A stretch of DNA of 64,000 nt from Haemonchus contortus (Eukaryota; Nematoda; Chromadorea; Rhabditida; Trichostrongylidae), in contig LS997567.1 of NCBI GenBank assembly GCA_000469685.2, positions 2,072,743 to 2,136,742 on the forward strand, in the 5' to 3' direction. Below, one piece after another: positions 10,101 to 20,954 of the stretch. The notes beneath the pieces were generated by a model. That model did no database searches, was not told the origin of the DNA, and was given only the letters and a program-made list of their open reading frames with translations. Every line of letters begins with the position of its first letter. Positions within the stretch are counted from its first letter, which is position 1. Position numbers and translations under genes: made by a program.

Positions 10101-13100
10101 AGGCTTGGTTGGCCTAGGCGGGCATCGATCCGGGATTCGAACCTCTGACCGTGCGTGTGGTATAGTGCGCCACTGGTAAGTGATAGGAATGTTTTTTGGA
10201 GATGTAACCAGGGTTTTCTACTCGAAATGCTTTTTAATGAGGTCCCGCTCCCTCAATGAGTAGCCTACACAAAGGTATGGCTAGGCACCAGCCGGGAACC
10301 CCCTGTAGTGCCTTTATTGATCCACGATCGCCCAAGCCCAAGACGGCTACTCTCTGGGATGCGCTTCGATTCTATCGTAGTTTGTCGCGCAATCCGTCGC
10401 GCAAGCAGCGCGCGATGCATCTGGTCGTTACTTCGAATGCTATGCCATGCTTCGATTTTGAATTACTTCTTCGCGCGCCGGTATTCGAATGGGGCTAAGA
10501 ACGCGCCGTTGAGAAACGAGTGAGATCTGCTTGTGGAAGGGACAAAGTTGAAGTAGAATGAAGCGTGTTGAGTTCTTATCCATGTAAAAAAATTAAAAGT
10601 TAGAAAATGAGGCGGTAATAATGTCTTGAAGAAGGTCCCGTAATAGAAAGTGTAGAACCGCTGCAGCACCGATGATGTATTCAAATGTTCTCGGACACGA
10701 AAATAACTCAAAGCGCATGACCCTTACACGGTCCAAACGTGTCCATACCGAAATCGCAATAGGTTGCACCGCGTGCGACGAGTGCGGCGTGACCTACTTT
10801 CATTGACGATTGAATCGAACGTCTTCCCTACTTTCCGAATCTGCACAGACGAACTCACTGCAATATGTATATCTTGTTTACTAGAACTTCTAGCAATGAG
10901 AAACTGTTCATAGTTGTTTTATTTTCTACCTTTTTCCGCCGCGATGCGGAGTTAGCTACTGTTACTTTTTTCCTAAATGGAATAAGCGAAGTAAGCGAGC
11001 GCTGTAATTATGATAGCCACCCTCAGAATTCTAGCTACTCCGCTTTTGCATTTCACGTACTGACTAATATGTTAATCGATGCACATATAACTGATAAGGA
11101 GATAGGGAATGTTCTTTGAACGATCAAAGATCATAGGAGGACCTGTATCGATTGATGGCAGGCAATCGACATAGCCTCCACGCCTTCTCGGCATCCTTTT
11201 TTTTACAACGCTTTCTTCATTCTATCATTTCGAGTTTTTACCACATTATTTTACTACATATTTCAATTATTAGGCTGTTGTTGGAATCACAGCTACCAAC
11301 TATGCTGAACTGTCACGTCGATTTCATATCAAAGTGTTGGGAAATATACCAACTGAGTACGTTCCGGATTATTTTTAGAAATTTATCCTATCCATTGAGA
11401 TCTAGTTTTTCTTTTCCTGCTTGAAGGGGCGGGTCGCACAAACTATTTGGGCGGTATAGTCTGTTAGTCCATCCCAATGTGAGATGTCACTCATTCACTC
11501 CCCCTGCATCTGCCTAATATCTCCTACTTCGGTTATGACCCTTCTAAAAAACAAGCAAGCCGTTTGTTCCAGGTTTCCACCCCCATCATTGCCTCGTTTC
11601 GACCTTATTCAATACATTGGTGTAAACGCTGTCGCGATTGCATTAACGGCCGTTGCAATTCACTTGACTGTTGCAAAAATCGTCGAAAAGCGCTACAAAT
11701 ACAAAATTAATCATGGCCAGGTAATCCTGTTATCAGTTTTTTGAGCGCCCTGATGACGTCATTCGTGAGCTTCTCATTTAGGAGTTATATGCGCTCGGAT
11801 TCGTTGGTGTTTTATCGTCATTTTTCCCTGTATTCCCAGTTACATCTGGATTTGCTCGGAGTGTTGTTGGAGCTGCTGTTGGTAGTAGTACACAGGTACC
11901 TGTTACCAATATTGAAGTGATCGGGGATCTCGGTTGATTTGGGGCGAGCTTTAAGCAGTTGTGGTCAAAGATTGGTTAGAGATAAAAAGTGGCTTCCGTA
12001 GAGGGAGGTGGCGCTGGAGTTGAAGGGAGATAAGCCAGTGAGCCTTTACAGAACCCCAGTGACATTTAGACTCTTTCCTCTGGCAATCTACATAGAAAGC
12101 GAGGATTCTTTACTATTTCAATGAACCTTTTTTAGCTGACCTGCCTTTTCTCGTCGCTAGCCTTAGTTCTGGTCATACTATACATTGGACCTGCTTTGGA
12201 GTATCTGCCTAAGTGTATTCTGTCAACTATGATCATTGTTTCGCAGAGAGCAATGTTCGCGAAATTTGCCGAGCTCAGAGAACTTTGGCCCGTGTTCAAA
12301 GTCGATTTTGTGAGTCATTTTTCAGTCTCTGTATTGTTCCTTCAGCCGCTGAGGTATTGATTTCTTTCAACAAATCGATCGAGCAAGGGAATAACTTTTC
12401 CTGGAAAAACGTTCATTTGAGCGCATCTTTTGTCAATTATGATTCGCATGCGTCGAGGTGATGTAATGGTGACAGGCGCCGCTATCGAAAACATGATCTG
12501 AGGAATGGATCTGAGGTCAAATCCGACCCATGTCAACTAGAATTCTTGGCCAGTAAACTTATAGAAGACCTGTATTAGAATTTTACGACACAGACCTACA
12601 GATTAGCTAGTTCTTCCAGCAGTTGATTGTATAAACTAGAAAAACTTTAACAAGGCCTGGGTGTGTGGCGCATCCTGGACATCTGCCAACGTCAACCCGG
12701 CTATGCATTTAACAACTTGAAGTTCAGACTATATGGTTGATGAGCATGATATTGACTGTGTGCTTTGATATGGGAGAAGGCCTTCTACTCGCAACAGGAT
12801 TTGCTGTGCTGACTACGATAATACGAATGCAAAGGTTTGTTTAGGCTTCCTCTAAAGGTAAACGTGGAGACCGACAGTCAGACAGCAGACAGTGGAGTAT
12901 GTGGAGACAGTTCACAAGGCACTTCCTTGTTCTGCTGATCTTCTACTCTTCCAAGATGGCGTTGTTCTATGGTTTTTTAGTCGACCCCAAATTGAAGTTA
13001 ACACCTTCAGGCCCAAATGGCACTTCCTCTCTCGCGATTCTGACTCTGACAGTTTCAAAGAGACGAAAAAGAAGCACTTGGAATTCGTGGGAGGGAATGT

Positions 13101-15013
13101 TTGTGTGTTTCGCATGGACGCACCGCTAATCTTCACGAGTATTGACAGATTTACAACGGTTGGTGGCAATTATTCCAAGTTCTAATCCTAAAGCCTGGTC
13201 TAAAGGCTTGCCATGCTTTAAAACTTTTTTCTGGAAGCGAAAGTAGCGCTGAAACTTGGTGGGACTGTCTGGTGTCGCCTACTTCTCCCATAGGCTCGTG
13301 TACCCACTTCAAATCAGCAAGACAGAATATGAGTGGTAGCGGATAGCCCCACCCACTCACTCATCTTCCTTTGAACGAACATCTGGCATACCGTATGTGT
13401 TTTTTCAGGCAGTATGGCAATCCGTGAAGACGTTCGAACGTTCAAAGGCCGAATCTTTCGTAACTATCGATCAAATGAACTCCGCTAATACAGATGATAT
13501 TTTTGAAAAGGTAACAATTACAGCTTCTGAATATTCTAATAATTTTATCGCGTGCTACAGTATACTTTGCAACAGTGCCACTTGTGGCTCGCCAGTATGA
13601 TAGGTTGGGTGGGTTCTGGATGCCGTGCAGTCGTCCACACTGGGAGACGGGCGTTAGGAACGATTTAGGGCAAACGATTTGCCGCACGCGGCTGTCGCAG
13701 ACCACTCATTCGCCGTTATTACAGCTCTAGCGTTCTTCATACAGCTCAATATGCGATCATTATTTTATGCATAGTACTACTATTATTACTTTTGTTCTTG
13801 TATTTCTTACCTACTGCTGCATCCTGCTACATTCCTTCGCGAGCGACGCCCCTCTCACCGCGACGCGACCATTTCGTTCCTAACGCACCACATCCGTCCA
13901 CACTGGATGTGGTGCATTGCGCACTTGATGTACTGCAGAGGCAACAGCTGTGCCCTGCAAAACCAACAGCTTTGTTCTGAATGACGTGCTGTCGTCTAGT
14001 TTAGATAGGGTATGGGTACATAATGGGTATTGGTGCGTCCGGAGATGCACGCGGCGAAGTTCGTGGCGATTTGAACGACTTTAGCGGATATTATTGAGCG
14101 CAAATTCGAAGTAGAGTGCGTTAATGGGATCAGCTCATCCAACTGGTTATTCAGTTATCGTTTCGGGTAGTTTTGAACTCCGGCATGTCCTCGCACTTCG
14201 CTGATCCGCATCCAGCACATGGTGCACCTGATCATACAGTTTTTGCGAAACTTTGTTAATTCTTTTTTTTTCGATCTGACACATTAACAAGTCACTGCTG
14301 CTGATGTACTTTTGCGTTTTACCGATCTGATATAATATAAAAATCTGAAAGTTTCAGAAGGCACGAGCAGCTTACAAAGGTATAGCAAATGAAGATCGAT
14401 GTCGACTGGTCATTGATTGCAGTGGATTCCCTTACGTGGACTATCTTGGCCTGACGACGTTGAAAACGGTTTGTACGGTATTGAAAATCCCATTTATTTT
14501 CTTGCTGGATCATTACGGTCAAATAGAGCTCGGCAAAATTTACAATTTTAGGTCGTGGCCGATCTCATCGCAGCTAATATTCAAACATACTTGGTGGTAC
14601 AAAAAGGTACGTTTGAACAGCAAGAGCATGTCTCAGTTCTATAAATGAAGCTACGTTCATAAGAAAATGCGGCATAGTGCAGAACAGAAATCATTTTGTA
14701 AGAGTCATGATGGAAATTTCTTTCGCCGCTCATCGAACTCTCGTTTTTTTTTGAAGGGACTGTCGGTTTTTCTGCAGACTCTTCTATGTTGAACTCAATA
14801 GAAGCTCTAGTTAAGCACTGGTGCTAGTCTGAGTACTACATCAAACATTCCCACTTAATAGTTTTACAATACTGTATCATGTTAGGCTCTTAAAGTATGC
14901 TTTAAGGAGACCTGAGGAAGTTGTTCGAAGTTACCGACTTCTATGATACTGTCGAAAGAGAACGAATTTTCGAGAAGTTGGACCAGGCGGTAAAGCAAGC
15001 TGAGGAAAGGTAA
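7139..15013 (+). CDS. SLC26/SulP-family anion transporter with STAS domain, 16 recognised exons, 5' end unresolved
   Basis: Exons: 7139-7327, 7558-7668, 8117-8264, 8760-8880, 9367-9531, 9725-9880, 11274-11356, 11573-11720, 11782-11895, 12136-12309, 12728-12834, 13011-13158, 13409-13510, 14358-14468, 14552-14606, 14907-15013; about 679 residues in one continuous frame. SLC26 proteins exchange sulfate, chloride, bicarbonate or oxalate across the plasma membrane. Family marks: FLPILTWLPHYDW, GLTMAVFSVPQG, the SulP signature region PPVYGLYTAIFPSFLYIFFG, FPVFPVTSGFARS, and a STAS domain from about residue 525 with LVIDCSGFPYVDYLGLTTLK and KGDLRKLFEV. An expected IPTG reads IPTE across junction 7/8. 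No in-frame ATG lies in the first exon, so at least one 5' exon is missing; 6892-7051 is a weak candidate. The C-terminus is either the TAA at 15011 or a further exon through the GTAAAG donor at 15010. Identity certain; substrate not assignable. Confidence 0.93.
9879..9890. repeat. Target-site duplication, left copy, containing the SLC26 intron 6 donor
   Basis: TGGTAAGTGATA spans the end of exon 6 (9880) and the GTAAGT donor (9881). An identical copy at 10174-10185 closes the SINE insertion. Confidence 0.85.
9891..10173 (-). mobile_element. tRNA-derived SINE (family S), 5'-truncated, in SLC26 intron 6
   Basis: On the minus strand the copy runs from the B box (about 10130-10145), through the unique body (GGAGGGATGG-like and CTGGGAGGATAAAAGC segments), to a tail with two ACTTTATCC/TTTATCC units at 9895-9915. 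The head with the A box seen in the copy at 16779-16940 is missing. It is flanked by a perfect 12-base duplication. It encodes no protein and would depend on a LINE for movement. Confidence 0.85.
10174..10185. repeat. Target-site duplication, right copy, a second donor-like site
   Basis: TGGTAAGTGATA, identical to 9879-9890. It carries a complete GTAAGT and could in principle be used as a 5' splice site. Confidence 0.85.
13885..13915. repeat. Perfect 11-base-stem hairpin in SLC26 intron 13
   Basis: GCACCACATCC and its exact complement GGATGTGGTGC are separated by 9 bases. Similar sequence (CGTTAGGAACGA next to CCACACTGG) at 13640-13670 in inverted sense suggests a decayed palindromic element in this intron. 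Confidence 0.6.
14044..14150. mobile_element. Half copy of palindromic MITE-A in SLC26 intron 13
   Basis: GATGCACGCGGCGAA, TTGAACGACTTTAGCG, AAATTCGAAGTAG and GGATCAGCT follow the same order as in the left half of the element at 20546-20740. The right half is diverged or absent. Confidence 0.5.
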
Positions 15014-16007
15014 AGATTTATTTATTTGGTGGTAGTGCTAAACAGCTCCAGCCCGTGAAGTTCAGAAATGCGCATTGTTGTTAAGTGTGGGGAGTCAGAT
15101 AGTCGAGCCTCTATTCACCTGTATCACCTGTCGTCCCGTTGATCATCGACTTCCTCGAGCGGGCGCCAGTAACGTCTCCATTCGTCCCTGTCACGAGCCA
15201 GAGTGGTCCAGTGAATCGTTCTCGCTTCAGGGACACGAGGTTCAACATTCCTTTCGTTCAGAACTTTCGTGAAGAAGTCTGACCATCTCGTTGGCGGCCT
15301 TCCTGGAGTTCGTTTGATATCCCGAGGGATCCAGTCAGTAACCGCCCTGGTCCAACGGTCATCACTATATCGCATAACGTCTCCGGCCCACCTGATCTTC
15401 GATTTCTTGGCGTAATCAACGGCATCCCTGATTTTCGTTCGGTGACGGAGCTCGGAACTCCGGATTCCCTTCTGCACTTGCGTGTATAGGGAAATTCCGA
15501 GCATCGTCCTTTCAAAGCGCGTTGAATAACGCTGACAGCATGCTCATCCTGCTTTCGTAGAGTCCAGGTCTCCGAGGCGTACGTCAAAGCAGGAAGGACA
15601 GCAGTGTCGAAAAGGTGAGCGCGGAGCCGGATGTTCTTTGTCTTCTTCACTACTCCCTCGATATTCTTAAATGCTCCCCACGCGGCACGTTTCCTTCTGC
15701 ACAGCTCTGGAGCTAGGTCGTTCATCATGTTGACTTCCCGACCTAGATACACATAGCTAGAGCATTCGGAGATATTCGTTCCGTTTAACGTGAAAGGAGC
15801 ATCAGGTACCAGTCCGTTTTTCATGAACATCGTCTTCGTTAGGTTCAGCCTCAAGCCGATCTTTCCACAAGCACCATCGAATTCGGCCAGCATTCGTTCC
15901 GCCTGCTCGATATTCGGTGTTATAAGCACGATGTCGTCTGCAAAGCGGAGGTGATGTAGGAAGCGGCCGTCGACCTTCACTTCCAAGTCTTCCCATTCCA
16001 AATGACT
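15014..16007 (-). mobile_element. RTE-type LINE fragment, 5'-truncated, frameshifted reverse transcriptase C-terminus
   Basis: The minus strand encodes the C-terminal part of a non-LTR reverse transcriptase: HLRFADDIVLITP (catalytic FADD) near the truncated 5' end, then KTMFMKNG, PFTLNGTNISECSSYVYLG, VLPALTYASETW, and in a second frame [40 protein letters not shown] and [18 protein letters not shown] before the stop. One base appears lost near 15505-15510, shifting the frame. The 3' UTR ends in AAATAAATAAATC at 15014-15030, abutting the last SLC26 exon. The endonuclease and most of the polymerase are missing, as usual for LINE copies. No clear target-site duplication was found. Confidence 0.9.
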
Positions 16008-16778
16008 TCGATTACTTCAAGTTGCATATTTCCTTCTATGGTGAATGCTGGTCGACCTAGAACCACCACAGCAGTATGAGACATGAACGGTACAGGAAAT
16101 CCTGCTACCTACCTGGGTCGCATGAGTACAATTGAATCAAATTCGGCATACGTAGGTACTGAACTTGTGATTGTCGAAGGATGATATGATATGACGAGCC
16201 TCTATTACAGGCTGCATATCCATCTTACCTAAGAGTATTTATGGAATGAGCTAACATCGGGAAACCACTTTGGTCCGTGAACAGACAGTACTTATTGTTA
16301 GTAAAGCGATGTACTGCAATCGTCTGCCCTGCTCTCAGGTACTACCCTTAAATGAGGAATTGAGTGGACTTACCGTTAGGTAGCCTACAGTGCTTTCCAA
16401 AGCAATGACCATACATGAAGAAGTGTCGAAGAAGCTGCGCGATATCCTCGAAAGCCCTCTGTGGTTATTTTCCATTACTTAGTAACGATACTTAACGAAG
16501 AGGTGCAGCATTCCTTGCTGACTTCCTTGATGACAAGCTCGACAGCGGTAGATCCCTGTTCACGTAGTTCCAAGCTTTGCTGTCGGTCTACACGCTCGGC
16601 CGGACAGGAAATGCACAGCAACCCAACAGGGGACTTAAGCACATCAAAGGGAAAAGTAGTTACTCGCTGCTCTTTTGTGGTTTTCAGTTGAGGCAAAGAG
16701 GGTTTGTCTGGATCAAAACGGGACTGAATGGGGCATGGCTTCAATGACAAGTTTTGAGCGCCTTATTCACTTATTAAT
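16008..16778. other. Intergenic (or distal SLC26 intron) sequence
   Basis: An acceptor-like CTCTCAG at 16337 is followed by a very short frame that could end SLC26. A helical-looking frame at 16395-16480 (HEEVSKKLRDILESP) has no phase-compatible acceptor. Nothing else is supported. Confidence 0.4.
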
Positions 16779-16940
16779 TACAAGTCAGTGCTTTTATCCT
16801 CCCAGACGAGTCTGGTACCAATTCACCGACCCCGGAGGGATGGAAGGCTTGGTTGGCCTGGCGGGCATCGATCCGGGATTCGAACCCCTGACCGTGCGTG
16901 TGATATAGTGCGCCACTTGCCACTACACCACCTCCGCCCT
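16779..16940 (-). mobile_element. tRNA-derived SINE (family S), copy with complete pol III promoter
   Basis: On the minus strand the head has an A box TGGTGTAGTGG (16930-16920, matching TRGYNNARNNG) and, 33 bases on, a B box GGTTCGAATCC (16886-16876). These are the two internal RNA polymerase III promoter blocks of tRNA genes. The body stops at ACTTGTA, so the 3' half and tail seen at 9891-10030 are missing. This copy defines the family as tRNA-derived. Confidence 0.85.
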
Positions 16941-17112
16941 CAGGAATTATGAATTAGCGACCTAAAACTTCCATCACGCACGCTCCGCCCCCTGTGGGCG
17001 GAGTCTAGTCCTGCCACCTGCTATAAGTGTTCCCTTACTGCCCCCCGTAATCCTACCAAATTTGAGCTTTCTAGGTCCACGGGGACAGGAGTTATGAATT
17101 TCCGGTCAAACA
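16941..17112 (-). repeat. Single unit of dispersed repeat R4 (inverted relative to 25612-26070)
   Basis: The minus strand reads GAAATTCATAACTCCTGTCC..., CTCAAATTTGGTAGGATTAC, GGCAGGACTAGACTCCGCCC and AGGGGGCGGAGCGTGCGTGA. The same blocks in the same order form each unit of the array at 25612-26070. Confidence 0.75.
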
Positions 17113-17161
17113 CACACACCGACACACACACACACACACACCGACACACCAACAGACACAC
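17108..17161. repeat. CA/CACCGACA microsatellite
   Basis: A run of CA dinucleotides interrupted by CCGACA, lying directly beside the R4 unit. The corresponding position of the other R4 locus (25541-25610) has GTTT/GTGT repeats. Confidence 0.9.
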
Positions 17162-17365
17162 TTAGCGAATTATATAAAGTAGGATTATATAGTTAGTGGT
17201 AATTGTCAACTGTTTTATTTTTTAGTGGTTGTGTCCAAGGGCTTTAGTCGATGTTCATTTAAGTGATCTTGTCGTTTTATTTTTTTCTGAACAATCAATT
17301 CAATAGAACTGTGCATCGCATTTTTGCTACAATACTCCTGTTACTGTCCAAATGAATGCTTTATA

Positions 17366-17665
17366 TTTACAGATCACCCAATAGCGAATCGTTAGAAGGA
17401 TCCAGAAGAAGGCAATTGTCATGAACTATATTGCAAACCTTTTCAAAAGAATGCTTGTAATCATCTCTTTTTATGCGTATTGCTGTAAAACAATGGTAAT
17501 AAATTATTGTGAAATAAATGTCAATAAGGAATAAAGGTCTTTTCATCCATTCCTGTACCATTTCAAAACGTTTCAAATTCATTTTCGATTGAAGGAGGTC
17601 GCGAAAACTCGACGACACTCCGTTTTCCCAATCGATGACTCTCCATATGTTCTAACCCCAACAGA
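17366..17665 (-). CDS. Unrecognised exon-like ORF
   Basis: A minus-strand frame opens after a GGGGTTAG acceptor-like site and runs about 95 codons (VIDWENGVSSSFRDLLQSKM ... NCLLLDPSNDSLLGDL) to either a TAA or a GTAAAT donor at the same place. Composition looks protein-like, with charged and aromatic residues evenly spread and a hydrophobic stretch FLIDIYFTIIYY. I recognise no family, and there is no clear ATG at the start, so it could be an internal exon or a decayed one. Confidence 0.3.
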
Positions 17666-18189
17666 AACGAAAATTCAGTCCGGCACACGGTCCGTTCGTC
17701 CAACATTCAGTCCACTTCTTATAACAAAGTCCGTTTCGTAAGTGGGGCTTTGGATGAATTCACAAACACATTTCGAAAATGATTGAATATTCCCGTTTCA
17801 CGTGTTTATATAAGTGGCTTGAGAAAATTTTTGCTTGGTTCAGTACCCGACTACATATCTATGAAAAAGATATAGCCGGGTACTTTACCAGCACTGCAGC
17901 ACCTCTATCCATTGCCAGGTGATCGTCTCAGAGGGATCGAAACAAGCAATACTGAGTCAGTTTGTTCAGAAGAAAAACAACCCACAATCCCTGGATGGGA
18001 CCCTCCTCTCGTCTATGCTACTGAGGGCTATAACTGCGGAGAAAAACCATGACTCTGGATTTGGGTAAAGCCTACAGAAGAAGCTAAGAGGGGCTCAGTG
18101 CTCAACGACTTGAGAAAAGCCCGAAGACCTTGGAAGAAGGTTGCTATCTAGTCCAGAGAGTCCAGACGTCATCAGCAAAGTTAGCGCAG
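17662..18189. other. Intergenic, no supported feature
   Basis: No open frame with family features, no repeat shared with the rest of the window that I can see. Confidence 0.4.
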
Positions 18190-18690
18190 CTGTGAGTTGG
18201 AGGTTGAGAACGGAGTTCAGTACGGAACTAATTTCAGTGGACTTGAGCATACAATCTATTCCGCGCTCCATGGCCACTTTGGCCGACCCGCATGTGAATT
18301 CACAAAATGATCGGTTTTTTTCTGTTCTACAGCATTTTTTATTCTATTTATTGATTCTTCCGTTGCCTTTCGTCATTTCTCCTTTTATATGATTTTTATT
18401 TCCTATCGTGTTTACTGAAAATTACTTGCGTGTAAGTCAATTGGCGACTTAAGGTGGAGCTCGAAGTGATTTTTACAATAAGTCAGATCTTTTTTCATGA
18501 TAAATCGTTTCTTCATGTTCGTCACGTCAGTGTTGTCAAGATGAAGTTCGAACGCTGCGAAAAAAATGTCTCAAGATACTACTTTATTTTGCTTGTGGGT
18601 GTATACTATGACATATCTACCTCTCCCATGCCTGAATCTGCTCATTTGTTCTGCCATGACTGCCCCACATCCGCTTATTACTAGATTGTC
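18190..18690 (+). repeat. Dispersed repeat R2, copy 1
   Basis: Shares ordered blocks with 20165-20525, 27440-27870 and 28670-29050: ACTAATTTCAGTGGACTT, TTGGCCGACCC, GTGGAGCTCGAAGTGATTTT, and CTGAATCTGCTCATTTGTTC. Diverged, and no intact frame recognised. Confidence 0.6.
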
Positions 18691-20123
18691 TCGATTGATT
18701 CATTCAGGCATCATTTTCGAACCATCCGCCAAAGTGTTTCCTGGATTGCCACTCGGGAGAGAGGCTCCGGCAACTGAAGCCATCAGCCCCTCCAAAATCA
18801 TTGTAGTGAATATTCCCCTCAACATACCTTGCTGAATCTCGCAACGTTGCAAACACTAGCAGCAGCTTCTTTCTCCTGGGCAAGGCGTCGTCAGGCTTCA
18901 ATTTCGATGAGGTGCACTCTGTCAACGTACCTCCACCTATTCCTTGGAACTCATAGTGCCCCATTCTCCTAATGCTCAAACACATTTGTTCGTTGGGCAT
19001 TTCTTGTCCTACTCTTCCTTGTGCTCCACCACCTGCCCGAACCAATCCATGCCGTTCCCACACCACAGATATGGGGTCATTGTCTTCTTTTCGGGCAGTG
19101 TACAGATGCAATCACTTCTGCGTCGTCATGGGACGGAGTAAAGCTGTTCTGCATTGCTCCAGCCTTCCATAAGCACTTATCGCCTTCCAGTATCGGGGAG
19201 CTCGGTATCCTTTGGTACACTCTCCCTTCAGGTGCCGGTAGCATTATTCGCGAAGCATAGCAGCTCTTTCTGGCCATCTGTCTTTTGCTAGTACAGTGCG
19301 GCTTCATTTCTGCATTCTTGGGGCCAACGGGTTCAATTCCTGTTCAGACAACGAAGCTGAAGAATTGGACCCGTGGAAACTACATTAGTGCTGTCACTAC
19401 CCACTCCAAGGTTTGCATCATAAGGGAGGCTGGTAAGGGACCCTATACCAGTAATGATCATCGAGCACAAGTGAAGCGTTGCTATTGTACTAGTAAATGT
19501 CAGAAAGAGTTTTAACAAATTTTTTCAGTGCAATGTTTATGAATCAGAAAACATATATCATAATTGAAACTATAGTTTTATAAGTACTATTATTACATTA
19601 TACTTCTTTGAGGCGATTGTCATTTTTAAAGGATAGTGGTACTGCAGTAATAAGGGAGTACCCAACTATCTTACTTTTTGGAAATCTGTTATACGCATTT
19701 ATGTATGACCGGTATTCGTTTTACTACAGTGGGAATGGATTTCCAAATGCTGATTATATTGAATGAGTTAAACGGGCAGTTCCCGTTTCCCAAAAGTGTT
19801 TGAAATCTGTTAGTGAATAACATCAAAATCCACAAACGACATTAACTTGTGTTTAGTAAAGTTCCACAAAACTGAATAGCTAATTTCTGGAATGATCACG
19901 ACAGGCCCAATGAAGTTCTAGCTCTGTACCGGATGTTTTTCTGTGCGATCCAAATTTTTTACTGACGAAAATCTCCGGGCCCTACTTAAATGATGTACAT
20001 GAAACGGGAAATGTTCAGCTCATCCGAAGACTCCAAATGTGTCAAAACCATCGAAATTGAAAATTCATTATGCATCCACGTATATTTCTGCATGTTTTAT
20101 GAGTTTCAAGGTCCAATACCTAC
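18691..20123. other. Intergenic with overlapping unrecognised open frames
   Basis: Several frames of 60-135 codons are open on both strands around 18704-19300, the longest on the minus strand (19111-18704). They overlap each other and show no family motif. At 19990-20040 a TGTACATGAAACGGGAAA segment resembles one at 28420, so part of this belongs to a repeat. Confidence 0.4.
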
Positions 20124-20189
20124 AACCAAATGTCCTTTATTATATTACATGCGAAAACCCCGGGGGTGGTCGGCAACTGATTTCAGTGG
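20124..20189. repeat. 66-base direct repeat, left copy
   Basis: Matches 20741-20806 over 66 bases with two mismatches. Begins AACCAAATGTCC and ends GATTTCAGTGG. Confidence 0.9.
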
Positions 20190-20525
20190 ACTTTGACATC
20201 CTGTCGAGGTATCCCTCTCATGCGTGATTTATCAGACCCACTGACAAATTTAGAACTATGAACGGCTTATACTGATCATCTAGTTGTGATGATTACTAGA
20301 ATATGTATATTACCAGTTTAGAATACATTTATTGATTAGCTTTTTTTTGTCAGGCTCCCTTTATTTTTCTTTGAATCCAAAACCTCTGACAGTTCTTTTT
20401 TCGGAGGTTACTTTTGTCTCGACTAACCTAAAATTTTCTTGTAACTGAATTATACTATGAGTTATCCACCCTCTTCCACGCTTGAATCTGTTCATTTATT
20501 CTGCTATGCCTGCCCTACAGGCGGC
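20165..20525 (+). repeat. Dispersed repeat R2, copy 2
   Basis: Contains AACTGATTTCAGTGGACTTT, a CAGACCCACTGACAAATTTA block, and CTTGAATCTGTTCATTTATTC near 20480, as in copy 1. Confidence 0.5.
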
Positions 20526-20545
20526 AGAACATTCGGGCGCCGGGG

Positions 20546-20740
20546 ATGCGCGCGGCAAATTGCTCTGCGAAATTCGTAGTTGAACATCTTTAGCGCCTTT
20601 CATTGGAGCCCAAGTTCGAAGTAGTGTAGATGAGCAGGATCAGCTGGTCCTACTCATCTATCCTACTTCGCATTCGGGTCCCAATTATAGGCGCCTGTGT
20701 CGTCAAAATCACCATGATCGCATCACAATTTGCCGCGCAT
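20546..20740. mobile_element. Palindromic MITE-A, 195 bases
   Basis: Ends ATGCGCGCGGCAAATTG (20546) and CAATTTGCCGCGCAT (20740) are inverted repeats. The similarity continues inward (GCGCC..., CCCAAGTTCGAAGTAG against CTACTTCGCATTCGGG) to a central TAGATGAGCAGGATC / GGTCCTACTCATCTA stem, so the whole element can fold on itself. No coding capacity; a non-autonomous DNA transposon is the likely origin. Its right end abuts the 66-base repeat at 20741. Confidence 0.75.
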
Positions 20741-20806
20741 AACCAAATGTCCTTTTTTATATTACATGCGAAAACCCCGGGGGTGGTCGGAAACTGATTT
20801 CAGTGG
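20741..20806. repeat. 66-base direct repeat, right copy
   Basis: Near-identical to 20124-20189 (two mismatches) and begins exactly at the MITE-A right end. Confidence 0.9.
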
Positions 20807-20954
20807 GTATTCAAAATAGTGGAAAAATATTTGACGAGATGCCTTAGCTGATCATTTGAAGGGCTGTTATTTGGGGAAGAAGGGTCGTATAAAAGAATGC
20901 TGCTCGCTTGATGTTATGGCCAGGCTTTCAGAGCTTCCTTATATTGATTGAATA

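Noticed and set aside
12892..13185. Plus-strand ORF of 97 codons and its shadows
   Set aside because: It is SLC26 exon 12 read through its neighbouring intron sequence; only 13011-13158 is taken as coding.
16395..16480. HEEVSKKLRDILESP frame as a final SLC26 exon
   Set aside because: No acceptor in the required phase; joining it would shift the frame or hit a stop.
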